Positions 55,221 through 63,491 of a stretch of DNA of 64,000 bases are shown piece after piece. The translations under genes and the position numbers were made by a program. The stretch is taken from the NCBI RefSeq assembly GCF_000767465.1, contig NZ_CP009292.1, positions 620,001 through 684,000 on the forward strand. Reading direction: 5' to 3'. The stretch is from Novosphingobium pentaromativorans US6-1 (GTDB lineage Bacteria > Pseudomonadota > Alphaproteobacteria > Sphingomonadales > Sphingomonadaceae). The notes below the pieces were generated by a model. That model did not search any database. It was given only the letters and a program-made list of their open reading frames with translations, and was not told the origin of the DNA. The stretch's first letter is position 1. Every line of letters starts with the position of its first letter.

Positions 55221-56154
55221 CCCCTTGCAGGGCACTGATGCGACGGGTGATTTCGTTAAAGAAGAGCTGCGTTGCCGTGTCACGTTCAGGTTCCATGCGA
55301 GCGAGCAGATAGATGTCGTATGATGGCTCTGCATCCCTTGGCAGCAAGGGCCACAACCTTCCTTTTTCGACGCCCTTTTCTGCCGCCAGGACGGGAAGAA
55401 ACCCAATTCCAACACCGGCACTAATCAGGCGGGTTGCTTCGTGAATATCCTCCGCCCAGCCGGTCGTGACTGTTCCCAAACCGAAGCGCTGACGCAGTCT
55501 GGTGATGACTTCGAGTTCGTCTCCGCCGGTCAGCACAAAGCCTTCTTGCCGGAGCTCGGACAGCCGGGTAACGAGGCGGCCGAACAGAGGGTGGGATCGC
55601 CCGCAATAAAGTTGCTGCGTTTCCACAAAAAGAGGCTCGTAGCTCAGGCTACTGCGCACGCTACCGTCGTAGCCGACACCGATTTCAACCTCGCCGCGCC
55701 CAATGGCATCCAGGACGTCGCGCCACGGCGACACCCGAATTTCGATTTGAATGGCTGGATACCTTCTGTGGAAAGAAGCAATCGCCTCATCGAGCTCGGG
55801 GAAGATTATGGATGAGATCATTTGGATCCGAACCAATCCTTCGACCTGGTTCATCGCTTGAGCAATCTGGTGCGGCGCCGATCGTGCGGCGTCGAGCATA
55901 TCCTCGCAGATGAGCAGCAGTGCCTTGCCTGCAAGTGTCAGTTCGATGCCGCTTGTACTGCGCAGAAGAAGCTGCGCCCCTGCGTGCTCTTCCAATCGTT
56001 TCAAGGCGGCGCTGATAGTGGGCTGCTGCTTGCTCAGCCGCCGCGCCGCCGCCCCAATCCCGCCAGCCCTTACGATTTCGACAAAGAGGCGCAAGAGATT
56101 CCAATCGACTTTCGCCGCGAAATTCTTGTCAATCCTGTGAGGTTGATCGGTCAA
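55216..56154 (-). CDS. LysR-type regulator of the island
   Basis: A 312-residue LysR protein. The HTH lies around residues 18-75 (WNLLRLFVEIVRAGGIGAAARRLSKQQPTISAALKRLEEH by position), with an effector domain from about 105. It is transcribed in the same direction as the carboxylase operon and the dehydrogenase operon and lies between them. Two TGTGCACA palindromes 48 bp apart sit upstream of its start, a typical LysR self-control arrangement. It may activate the island by a pathway compound, but the shared 17-bp operator could belong to the TetR instead. Confidence 0.9.
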   Translation of the reverse strand: MTDQPHRIDKNFAAKVDWNLLRLFVEIVRAGGIGAAARRLSKQQPTISAALKRLEEHAGAQLLLRSTSGIELTLAGKALLLICEDMLDAARSAPHQIAQAMNQVEGLVRIQMISSIIFPELDEAIASFHRRYPAIQIEIRVSPWRDVLDAIGRGEVEIGVGYDGSVRSSLSYEPLFVETQQLYCGRSHPLFGRLVTRLSELRQEGFVLTGGDELEVITRLRQRFGLGTVTTGWAEDIHEATRLISAGVGIGFLPVLAAEKGVEKGRLWPLLPRDAEPSYDIYLLARMEPERDTATQLFFNEITRRISALQGA

Positions 56155-56210
56155 ATAGGCACCCTACGCGGACAAGTTCGGGAAAGCATACTGGCACAAT
56201 GATATGCCGC

Positions 56211-56266
56211 TGTGCACAATGCAGTACGAAACCATCAACAACCCGAACCTTGACGCAGTGTGCACA
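56211..56266. promoter_or_regulatory. Paired TGTGCACA sites upstream of lysR
   Basis: The perfect 8-bp palindrome TGTGCACA occurs at 56211-56218 and again at 56259-56266, extended as CTGTGCACA and TGTGCACAG so the two sites also form a 9-bp inverted repeat. They lie 57-112 nt upstream of the LysR start. Likely its autoregulatory binding sites. Confidence 0.45.
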
Positions 56267-56361
56267 GCTCTCATGCCTACACCACGAACATCAGCCTTCC
56301 ACACAAATAATGAATCCCGCGCCATGATCCCCCCCCTTGGGCGATCAATAGCCGGCGCAAG

Positions 56362-57840
56362 TCATTCCCCCTCTATAGCCGTGCAGACCAATTTCATGTT
56401 GAGATATTCGTCTATGCCGTAACGTGAGCCTTCGCGACCGAAACCGGATTGCTTGATGCCGCCGAAGGGTGCGACTTCGGTCGAAATCTGGCCGGTGTTC
56501 AGGCCGACCATGCCATATTGCAAAGCCTCCGCTACCCGGTGGCTGCGCGAAAGATCCCTGGTGTAGAAATAGGCGGCAAGCCCCGCATTGCCTTCGTTCG
56601 CCATGGCTATGGCTTGCCCTTCGGTATCGAACGAGACGATGCCGGCCAATGGACCGAATGTTTCCTCCCGGCAAAGCCGCGCATCAGGCGGCAGATCCCG
56701 GACCAGCGTGGGCTGAAAGAAATGACCCGCTCCATCTATGGCGTGACCGCCCAGCAGCACCCTAGCGCCTCGACTCGACGCATCATCGACATGAGACTGC
56801 ACCTTGGTAACGGCCGCATCATTGATCAGCGGCCCCACATTGACGCCATCGATCATGCCGTTGCCAACCTGAAGCCCCGCGATCCTCTTGGCCAGCCGGT
56901 CGACAAAAACATCGTAAATCCCGGACTGGACGTAAAAGCGATTGGCGCACACGCATGTCTGGCCTGCATTGCGAAACTTGGAAGCCATTACGCCATCGAG
57001 TGCGGCTTCCAGATCCGCATCATCAAAAACGATGAAAGGTGCATTCCCGCCCAACTCCAGCGACAACCGCTTGACCGACTGCATTGCGACAGATGCAAGC
57101 ATCTTGCCCACGCCAGTCGAGCCAGTGAAGCTCAGCTTGGCAATTTCCGGATGTGTGACCAAGACCTTGCCTATAGGTTGGGCCTCGCCCGCCACGATAT
57201 TGAGCACGCCATTGGGTATGCCCGCTTCGCCTGCCAGCAAGGCCAGCGCCAAGGCGGAGAAGGGCGTAAGCTCGGATGGCTTCACAACCATCGTGCAACC
57301 CACGGCAAGAGCCGGTCCGGCCTTGCGCGAAATCATCGCCAGCGGAAAATTCCACGGCGTGATCGCGGCCGTAACGCCCACAGGCTCGCGAGTGACCGCG
57401 ATCCTCATATCACGCGCGTGACCCGGAATGATATCGCCGTAGACACGGCGCGCTTCCTCCGCGAACCAGCGGATAAAGGATGCAGCATAACCGACTTCCC
57501 AAAGCGCTTCGCCTATCGGCTTGCCTTGCTCAGCCGTTATCAACCGGGCCAGATCTTCTCGATGATCCAGGATCAGGTCGTGCCAGCGCAACAACTTCCC
57601 GGCGCGTTCGGCAGCACTTAAAGCGCTCCATTGGGGAAAAGCGCGAGCGGCCGCGGCTACCGCCAATTCGGCTTCGTCGGCTCCGGCGTCGGGAATCGAC
57701 CCGAGAATGCGACCCGTCGCGGGATTCCGAACCATGATCCGGTCATCGCTGTCCACCCAACGGCCATCGATGTAGTTCTTTTCTCGCCGGAGATCGGCAC
57801 GCGTCAGCGGCAATTCCTCGGGCATCGAACTGTCGCTCAT
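56362..57840 (-). CDS. gabD: NAD(P)-dependent aldehyde dehydrogenase, succinate-semialdehyde type
   Basis: A 492-residue aldehyde dehydrogenase. The active-site segments are TAAITPWNFPLAM, the Glu in LELGGNAPFIVFDDADLEAAL by position and the Cys in NAGQTCVCANRF. The C-CAN signature and GNAPF-FDDADLEAA pattern are those of GabD-type succinate-semialdehyde dehydrogenases, though related omega-amino- or guanidino-aldehyde dehydrogenases look similar. The ATG at 57840 (GGAG 9 nt upstream) overlaps the stop of a 31-codon gene (TGATG). It is the last gene of the six-gene transcript from promoter B and probably oxidises an aldehyde left after nitrogen removal. Confidence 0.9.
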   Translation of the reverse strand: MSDSSMPEELPLTRADLRREKNYIDGRWVDSDDRIMVRNPATGRILGSIPDAGADEAELAVAAAARAFPQWSALSAAERAGKLLRWHDLILDHREDLARLITAEQGKPIGEALWEVGYAASFIRWFAEEARRVYGDIIPGHARDMRIAVTREPVGVTAAITPWNFPLAMISRKAGPALAVGCTMVVKPSELTPFSALALALLAGEAGIPNGVLNIVAGEAQPIGKVLVTHPEIAKLSFTGSTGVGKMLASVAMQSVKRLSLELGGNAPFIVFDDADLEAALDGVMASKFRNAGQTCVCANRFYVQSGIYDVFVDRLAKRIAGLQVGNGMIDGVNVGPLINDAAVTKVQSHVDDASSRGARVLLGGHAIDGAGHFFQPTLVRDLPPDARLCREETFGPLAGIVSFDTEGQAIAMANEGNAGLAAYFYTRDLSRSHRVAEALQYGMVGLNTGQISTEVAPFGGIKQSGFGREGSRYGIDEYLNMKLVCTAIEGE

Positions 57841-57935
57841 CAGTGAAACTCCGTCAGAGCAACTTCCAGGCGGCCGAGCGCCTTGCCGACAAATTCTTCC
57901 TGCTCGTCCCAGCCATAACCTGTGCCATCGATCAC
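57840..57935 (-). CDS. Doubly coupled microprotein (31 aa)
   Basis: A 31-codon ORF that starts at GTG (57935-57933), overlapping the stop of the DUF3830 gene as GTGA, and stops at TGA overlapping the dehydrogenase ATG. The product reads MIDGTGYGWDEQEEFVGKAL and then GRLEVALTEFH. GGGGG lies just upstream. The amino-acid make-up is protein-like and both ends are tightly joined to neighbours. No family recognised; it could also be a relic of a longer C-terminus of the preceding gene. Confidence 0.5.
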   Translation of the reverse strand: MIDGTGYGWDEQEEFVGKALGRLEVALTEFH

Positions 57936-58408
57936 TCCCCCCGGCTGATAGTGATGGCCGTTGCGCCGGCATTCAGGGTGGCAAGACATGCACTGGCGAA
58001 GGCCTCGAAGTTCTGGTCGATCTGGCCGATGATGGACCCGTGCAGGCCTTCCTCCCAGAAATGACGGAGATCGACCTGCCCGTACATGAAGGCCATTTCG
58101 AACAGAGCCTCGGTCTGACCGATGAGACGGTTGTCATTGAGTGCAGCGAATTTCCTCGGTTCTGCTCCAAAGAACATGACCTCGCCAACGGCCGGCCGCA
58201 TTGATTGGTTTTCTATCGGCGGCGGACTTCCGCGCCCTGGCAGAAAGCAAAATACCTCATGGCCGTCGAAACAGGCGTGCGACGTCTTTGTCTCGAAGGG
58301 TTTCGCAAGAGTGTCCCAAATCCAGGAACAAACTGTCGGCGCGGCTTGGTCATACAAACGCAAGGACGCGCGGACATCATAGTCCGGCAGGGCGACTGTC
58401 AGTCTCAT
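57932..58408 (-). CDS. DUF3830 (cyclophilin-like) protein
   Basis: A 158-residue protein with the DUF3830 layout. It opens with a beta strand (RLTVALPDYDVRASL), then the helix DQAAPTVCSWIWDTL. Next comes H-x-x-F-x-G-x-E-V-F-C-F-LP, the NQSMRPAVGEVMFFG segment near 68-82, and a late LWEG-like block (DLRHFWEEGLHGSI near 115-128). The family has a cyclophilin-like fold and is often found beside permeases and amide- or hydantoin-type catabolic enzymes; its reaction is not established to my knowledge. It lies between the MBL hydrolase and the coupled microprotein. Confidence 0.75.
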   Translation of the reverse strand: MRLTVALPDYDVRASLRLYDQAAPTVCSWIWDTLAKPFETKTSHACFDGHEVFCFLPGRGSPPPIENQSMRPAVGEVMFFGAEPRKFAALNDNRLIGQTEALFEMAFMYGQVDLRHFWEEGLHGSIIGQIDQNFEAFASACLATLNAGATAITISRGE

Positions 58409-58439
58409 CTCATCAATCCTGTGGTTATCGCTGCAAGTG

Positions 58440-58462
58440 CGCCGAAAGCGATCCCTTCGGCG
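58440..58462 (-). repeat. Short hairpin between MBL hydrolase and DUF3830 genes
   Basis: CGCCGAA at 58440-58446 is inverted at 58456-58462 with a 9-nt loop, directly after the MBL hydrolase stop. No U run. It may separate translation levels inside the operon. Confidence 0.35.
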
Positions 58463-59191
58463 TCACGCGCCATGGGCATCCAGCCATTGGCGGATCAACT
58501 GGCGATAACGCTCGCCTGAGAAGCTGGGGAAATGACCGCCGTGAACGATGCGGACGGGATAATCGAGGAGCCTTTCCATCGAAGCGATGTAGTCGTCGAT
58601 ATTCGAATGATAGGTGTCCTCGATCAAAGGGCCATCATAGATGATATCGCCCGAGAACATGATCCCTGACTTCGCTTCCCATAACGTGATTCCGCCCGGA
58701 GAATGACCCGGGGTGTGGATCACTTCGTAAACACGATCGCCGAGGTCGATGACATCGCCATCTTCAAGGATGCGCGTGGCGGGTGCAGCCTTTACGCTGT
58801 AGGATTCCGACCGATAAGGCTCGGGGGGAAGCGCGTCGAAAATCTCGTCCTTGACGTAAAGATCAGCCAGCGTGTTGGCGCGCGTGGGGTGAGCCATCAG
58901 ATCGGCTTCGGCTGCATGGACTGCTCGGCAGTCGAATTCGTGATGGCAGCCGATATGATCGAAATGGATGTGGCTCGCGACGGCGACCAGATCACGCTCG
59001 GTAACCAAGGGGACCCACTCACGAAGCGAGACGACCCCCATGCCACTATCGACCAGCATGTCCCGGTCACGACCACGGACATGCCACATGTTACATCGGT
59101 AGAATTCCTGGATAAACGGTTCGCATATATAGGTCACATCGTCGTCAAGACGCTTGGTCGCGTACCAGTTTTCGGGCGCGATACGTTGCAT
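58463..59191 (-). CDS. Cytoplasmic MBL-fold hydrolase
   Basis: A 242-residue MBL-fold enzyme with the zinc motif SHIHFDHIG near 73-81. Later ligands are HTPGHSPGG (about 162-170), FSGDIIYDG and HGGHFPSF. The glyoxalase-II/lactonase-like motif order suggests a lactonase, thioesterase or amide-ring hydrolase. I chose ATG 59191 because GGAG sits 6 nt upstream and it begins 2 nt after the preceding stop; an in-frame ATG at 59203 lies inside the preceding gene. No signal peptide. Substrate unknown, likely an intermediate of the dimethylformamidase-like step. Confidence 0.85.
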   Translation of the reverse strand: MQRIAPENWYATKRLDDDVTYICEPFIQEFYRCNMWHVRGRDRDMLVDSGMGVVSLREWVPLVTERDLVAVASHIHFDHIGCHHEFDCRAVHAAEADLMAHPTRANTLADLYVKDEIFDALPPEPYRSESYSVKAAPATRILEDGDVIDLGDRVYEVIHTPGHSPGGITLWEAKSGIMFSGDIIYDGPLIEDTYHSNIDDYIASMERLLDYPVRIVHGGHFPSFSGERYRQLIRQWLDAHGA

Positions 59192-59192
59192 T

Positions 59193-60833
59193 TCAATCTC
59201 CATTCCTCGAACCGAAGCGGCGCAGGACGTTGTGCGTGATTTTCTGGGTAAACGGATCTTCGTGGATCAGGCCATTAACCCACTCGGTAGTTCCGGCATT
59301 GAAGACCGAACCTTTACCGCGCTCAAAAGTCGCCATCATCCCCGCGCCATAGAACTCGCCCTGGAATCGGTCCGGCATTGCATCGCCGAACATCGCCGCA
59401 GTCACATGGCTGAATTCACCGATCGGCGCGCCGATCGGCACTGCGCCTTTCCATTTGTCGATTTCACCCGCAACGGCAGGGGCCATCGCGACAATGTCCA
59501 GGTTCGTTGGCGCGCCATCGCTGCCGGTCGGATAAGGCAAGCCCTTCCGGAAAGTGTAATCGACGCTGTCCAGTTCGAAAGCCGCAACACAGATCGGAGC
59601 GCCGCCGAAGACATCGCCGTAATACAGGTCCGTAGCCTCCAGCGTCCAATGGTTCGGACGATAGACCGTATAGCCGCCAGAGGAACGGGGCGTCGTCGCT
59701 CCAAAGCGATTATACACCCCGCCAAGTCCGGTAAGCCCCATCGTTGCTGCACCGGGGCGATCTATGAATGGCGCATCCCATGCCGTTGTAGTCTTGGCCG
59801 GGTCGATATCGAACATCGGATCCAGTCCTGGATCCTTGTAGCAAATCTGTCGCGTGCCGTTTTCTTCAAGACGAACCTGCCATAGGAAGTTGCCCGCAAA
59901 ACGGGCGACATGCCCGCCCTGATCGACGAAATCGTCGATGCGGTCGCGCATCTCAGCGGTCCAATATTCATCATGACCGACCAGTATCGCGCAAGAATAG
60001 CCGGAGAGACAATCGGGGTCATCATGAAGGTCGTGCTGGGTGAGATAGTCCAGCTCGTAACCGTGCTTCTCGGCCCACACGACAAAAGGCCGCTCATAGG
60101 TCGCCCAGAACGCATCGGATGCGTGACGCGAATAGCCATGGGTATGGGCCCACTCATACGCGGGGTGACGCGGTATGAAGTTCGGGCCTGGTGTATCGGG
60201 ATTGGACGCTCTCGGCGCGCCGGGTGGTTGGCGCAGCAGGCCGCGCGCAATGGGCCGCATCGTAGACAAGCGCGGAGCGGGGCTATCTGCATGAGGCGGC
60301 ACGTCAACACCGCGATAATGGTTTGCGCCGCCCCAGTCATTATAAGCGACCAAGGTACTCGTCGTCAGGACAAGGGCATAGGCCGGGCGACCTGCAGGCA
60401 TGTGCCGACGCACGACGAAAAAGCCCTCGCGTTCATAGGTCCGGCCTTCGAACTGCATCGACAGGATGATCAGATAGAAGCCCGGCTGCCAGCAGGATTC
60501 GACTGGAACCGTGAACGAAACAGGCCACCCGCATCCGGTCTCGTATGAGTTTGACGGCGTTTCATGCATCTCGCCGGCAAGTCCGTTCGCCTCCCATACA
60601 ACAGTCGGATCTGCACCATCGCGAAGCACGCGGACGTCATAGTTCGATGCCGTGGTGTGAACATGAACCTTCACAACATCGCCGGCACGGTAGCTGAAGC
60701 GATCGGCGTAGCACCATAGCTCGGGCTCATTCGCGGAGCCGCTGGGCCGTTCAATCGCAAAGCCAGGTATGGCCCAGGCATATCGTGGTGGCTGTGTCTC
60801 TGAGGACGGTCCGGGAAGTGCAGTGCTTGTCAT
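59193..60833 (-). CDS. N,N-dimethylformamidase large-subunit-like protein
   Basis: A 546-residue protein of the family of the DMFase large (beta) subunit. A beta-sandwich N-terminal part covers about 30-145 (ELWCYADRFSYRAGDVVKVHVHT by position). The core domain carries Y164 in AYNDWGG and the HDEYW motif at H287-W291. I believe the latter supplies the Glu and His around the mononuclear iron of true DMFase, with Tyr ligands. True DMFase hydrolyses N,N-dimethylformamide to dimethylamine and formate and has a separate small subunit; none is seen here and this protein is shorter. The substrate is therefore probably another amide or formamide. It lies between the permease and the MBL hydrolase. 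Confidence 0.82.
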   Translation of the reverse strand: MTSTALPGPSSETQPPRYAWAIPGFAIERPSGSANEPELWCYADRFSYRAGDVVKVHVHTTASNYDVRVLRDGADPTVVWEANGLAGEMHETPSNSYETGCGWPVSFTVPVESCWQPGFYLIILSMQFEGRTYEREGFFVVRRHMPAGRPAYALVLTTSTLVAYNDWGGANHYRGVDVPPHADSPAPRLSTMRPIARGLLRQPPGAPRASNPDTPGPNFIPRHPAYEWAHTHGYSRHASDAFWATYERPFVVWAEKHGYELDYLTQHDLHDDPDCLSGYSCAILVGHDEYWTAEMRDRIDDFVDQGGHVARFAGNFLWQVRLEENGTRQICYKDPGLDPMFDIDPAKTTTAWDAPFIDRPGAATMGLTGLGGVYNRFGATTPRSSGGYTVYRPNHWTLEATDLYYGDVFGGAPICVAAFELDSVDYTFRKGLPYPTGSDGAPTNLDIVAMAPAVAGEIDKWKGAVPIGAPIGEFSHVTAAMFGDAMPDRFQGEFYGAGMMATFERGKGSVFNAGTTEWVNGLIHEDPFTQKITHNVLRRFGSRNGD

Positions 60834-60846
60834 GTCCTATCCTCTT

Positions 60847-62304
60847 TCACATCCGGCTCTCACCGAGGACTTTCCAAGCTTCCGGGTCTGTGCGGCGAAG
60901 CATGGAAGCCCTGATGACCCCTGCCAGGAATGCCAGTAGGAGCGGTATGTTGATCATCAGATTCCCGGTGCGGCCGAGTTCTGTCAGCAAATCCATTTTC
61001 GTACAGACCAGAAAAAGAACGACGGAAAGAGCGACTGCCGAAAGGGCCGGTGCGATCAGCCTGTGCCAAATACCTTCCGACTTCGCAATTCGGCGGAAAT
61101 ACATGATGACCGCGACTGACGTCATGATCTGAAGGAACAGTATGCCGACAAGCGAGGGGGTGTTGGTCCACACCACAATCTGGGTATAGGGATCAAGATC
61201 CGTGAAGCCAAAGGCCACCAGGGACACGATCAGGATCGACGACTGGACAATGACAGCAACGACTGGACTCCCGCTTTTGGCTCCAGTGATCGAAAGTGCA
61301 TGAGGCAGAAGGCGCTCCCGACCCAGGGCGAAGAGATATCGTGACCCGGCATTGTGCAGGGCAAGGACTCCGGCAAAGAAGCTGGTGACGACGAGAATCT
61401 GCATGATATCGGTTATCAATTTGCCCGCATATGATGTGCTGAGGCGGAAGATCAGCATCGACGGGTCGTTCTTCAGCGTGGCGGCAAGGTCACTGGGGCC
61501 GACCGCCATCAGGAATATCCACGACATGAATGTGTAGAGAAGCGCCAGAACCGCCACTGCAATATAAGTTGCCCGCGGAACGGTCCGCGAGGGATCACGC
61601 ACTTCCTCGCTATAGACGGCCGTCTGCTCAAATCCGACATAGACGGCGAAAGTTATCACGAACAGCGGACCAAGCGCCGACCAAGACCAGTTGAACGGCG
61701 AAAATGCAGCGAACGAGTAGGCTTCGGGCACCCCTGTCATCAGGATCGCGGCCGCAACGATCAGCAGAACGCCAATCTCTCCCAACAGCACGACGGCAAG
61801 GACGCGCGCGCCAGCCTCGACCCTTCGATAGGACACGCAACAGACAGTGATCCCGATCAGAACCGCACAAATGCTCCACGGCATGTCAATGCCAAACACA
61901 GACATCAGCGTCGACGATGCGAACAACCCCGATGCTGCACAAAACCCGATTTCTCCCAAGGTGTAGACGACGTATGCAAGAAACGCCGATCCAGCCCCGA
62001 ATGACTGCCCTAGTCCGTGCGTGATATAGGAATAGAATGCCCCCGCATTGCGGATGCGCCTGCTCATCGCCGTGAAGCCTACGGCAAAGAGCGCATAGAC
62101 AATTCCCGCCACCAGATAGCCGGCCGGCGCGACAGTGCCGCCAACCATAAATGAAAGGGGTGTAAATCCGGCAAGCACTGTAAGCGGAGCTGCCGCCGCG
62201 ACGACGAAGAACACCAGATGCCGAGCTTCAATCGCTCCCTTTTTCAGGATCGTGTCGGGTTCGACAATTTGAGTGTCTGCCGTGGCGACTGCTATATCGT
62301 GCAT
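60847..62304 (-). CDS. APC-family amino-acid/amine permease
   Basis: A 485-residue, 12-segment inner-membrane carrier of the amino acid-polyamine-organocation family. It opens with APLTVLAGFTPLSFMVGGTVAPAGYL (by position about 34-59), the APC segment 1 region. RRIRNAGAFYSYITHGLGQSFG and GFEQTAVYSEEVRDPSRTVPRA (a strong APC signature, about 216-237) follow. The ATG at 62304 has AAGGGG 4 nt upstream; an in-frame ATG at 62331 is weaker. It is the first gene of the transcript from promoter B, so it likely brings the nitrogen compound into the cytoplasm for the enzymes downstream. Confidence 0.9.
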   Translation of the reverse strand: MHDIAVATADTQIVEPDTILKKGAIEARHLVFFVVAAAAPLTVLAGFTPLSFMVGGTVAPAGYLVAGIVYALFAVGFTAMSRRIRNAGAFYSYITHGLGQSFGAGSAFLAYVVYTLGEIGFCAASGLFASSTLMSVFGIDMPWSICAVLIGITVCCVSYRRVEAGARVLAVVLLGEIGVLLIVAAAILMTGVPEAYSFAAFSPFNWSWSALGPLFVITFAVYVGFEQTAVYSEEVRDPSRTVPRATYIAVAVLALLYTFMSWIFLMAVGPSDLAATLKNDPSMLIFRLSTSYAGKLITDIMQILVVTSFFAGVLALHNAGSRYLFALGRERLLPHALSITGAKSGSPVVAVIVQSSILIVSLVAFGFTDLDPYTQIVVWTNTPSLVGILFLQIMTSVAVIMYFRRIAKSEGIWHRLIAPALSAVALSVVLFLVCTKMDLLTELGRTGNLMINIPLLLAFLAGVIRASMLRRTDPEAWKVLGESRM

Positions 62305-62788
62305 AGAACCCCTTGCTATTTTCGAGTGCAATCAGTTGACCGGCTTCAGGCTCAGCAAACCAGTACTTCTTTGCCGGTCGAGCGCGCGTTCTGTCCGATC
62401 AACCGTCCAGAACCTTGGCAATTTGGTGAAGCATGGCAAGTTGTACGAACAGGGCTGCGCCGCGGCGACCTTGCCGACCGAGGGCATAAAGGCCGCCATG
62501 ACCCATTCGTGCACACCGGACTTCCCAGGTTTCACCTCGCCTCACACACTTTCGGCCTCCTTCAATAACTCGAAGCGTCTCAAAGCCAGGGTCATCGTGC
62601 TAGATGCTACTTCTTCATTCATATCATAGATAGGATCTATGCCCTTGGCGGCTCATGGCCCGGGCCTGTGCCGCGCGTCAATCAAACGAAGAATGCGTTA
62701 GCAAAGCGTTTCAGCGCGCCGCGGGTAACACAGCGGCAACGAAGCCAGCAGCTGGCGACAGACTTTCCCGGGCGAGCCGAGGCGATCA
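62305..62788. other. 484-bp divergent region between permease and TetR
   Basis: Holds promoter B at 62600-62641 and a roughly 300-nt leader in front of the permease gene. I see no recognisable riboswitch or gene in the leader, though it is unusually long. Confidence 0.45.
62600..62641 (-). promoter_or_regulatory. Shared regulon promoter B (for the permease-dimethylformamidase operon)
   Basis: The perfect 7-3-7 palindrome CATAGATAGGATCTATG (62625-62641) is followed in the transcribed direction by CATCTAG exactly 25 nt on, as at promoters A and C. CTATGA-N17-CATCTA gives a plausible promoter. It lies 148 bp or more from the divergent TetR gene. Confidence 0.75.
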
Positions 62789-62821
62789 ATGATCGGGATC
62801 GATTCCATGGGCAGGCATGCT

Positions 62822-63448
62822 ATGCCGCTATCCATGACAGTGGCATCGCATTCCGAAACGTCTCCAGAGCATCCGTTTGACCGCGCGAATTATGATGCTG
62901 GCATCAGTCCGCGCAAGCGCGAAATTCTTGAGATCGCGGCGCAACTTTTCGCTCGCAAGGGTTACCGGGGAACGTCCCTTCGCGACATTGGTTCACAGGC
63001 CGGCGTATTCGGAGGCTCGCTATACCACCATATCAAGTCGAAGGACGCGCTCTTTCTCGAGCTGCATAACGCCGCACTCGATGCGGCCGAAACGAGAATT
63101 GCACAGGCTGTTCGCGGTGTGGAAGGCGCGTGGCAGAAGTTGGAAATAGCCTGCGCCACATTGCTGGACATCCAGCTCGCACCCGATTCCCTCACGATGC
63201 CGATGATGAATGACTTTCGGGAAGTGCCAGATGCAATACGCGGATCCTTGGTCGCGCGCCGGGACCAGTTTGAAGGCCTGTTCCGGCAGCTCGTTGAAAA
63301 CCTGCCACTTCCGCCGGAAATCGACCGGTCCATCTATCGCAACTTGCTGCTTTCACAATTGAACTCTGCTGGAGACTGGTATCGTCCCGGTCGACTGAGT
63401 CCGAAAGAAATTGCAGCGCAGATAGTCGCCGTTTTCCGACACGAATAG
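62822..63448 (+). CDS. TetR-family regulator of the island
   Basis: A TetR protein of about 208 residues. The HTH is clear: KREILEIAAQLFARKGYRGTSLRDIGSQAGVFGGSLYHHIKSKDALF by position about 33-80. A helical ligand domain follows, of the type seen in FadR/KstR-like regulators. The start is uncertain among ATGs at 62789, 62822 and 62834; no ribosome site decides it. It is divergent from the permease operon and 98 bp upstream of an acyl-CoA dehydrogenase gene in the same direction. It may bind the 17-bp regulon operator or the tandem palindromes before the dehydrogenase gene. Confidence 0.87.
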   Translation: MPLSMTVASHSETSPEHPFDRANYDAGISPRKREILEIAAQLFARKGYRGTSLRDIGSQAGVFGGSLYHHIKSKDALFLELHNAALDAAETRIAQAVRGVEGAWQKLEIACATLLDIQLAPDSLTMPMMNDFREVPDAIRGSLVARRDQFEGLFRQLVENLPLPPEIDRSIYRNLLLSQLNSAGDWYRPGRLSPKEIAAQIVAVFRHE

Positions 63449-63491
63449 CGCGTATTCCTGGTTCCATCCGGCCTGTGTGCATGCTCGCCAA

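Noticed and set aside
59750..59775. Another GATCTATG half-site.
   Set aside because: It lies inside the dimethylformamidase-like gene, lacks the opposite arm and has no CTAGA at 25 nt.
62332..62535. A 67-codon open frame in the permease leader.
   Set aside because: No ribosome site, no recognisable composition, and located in an untranslated leader.
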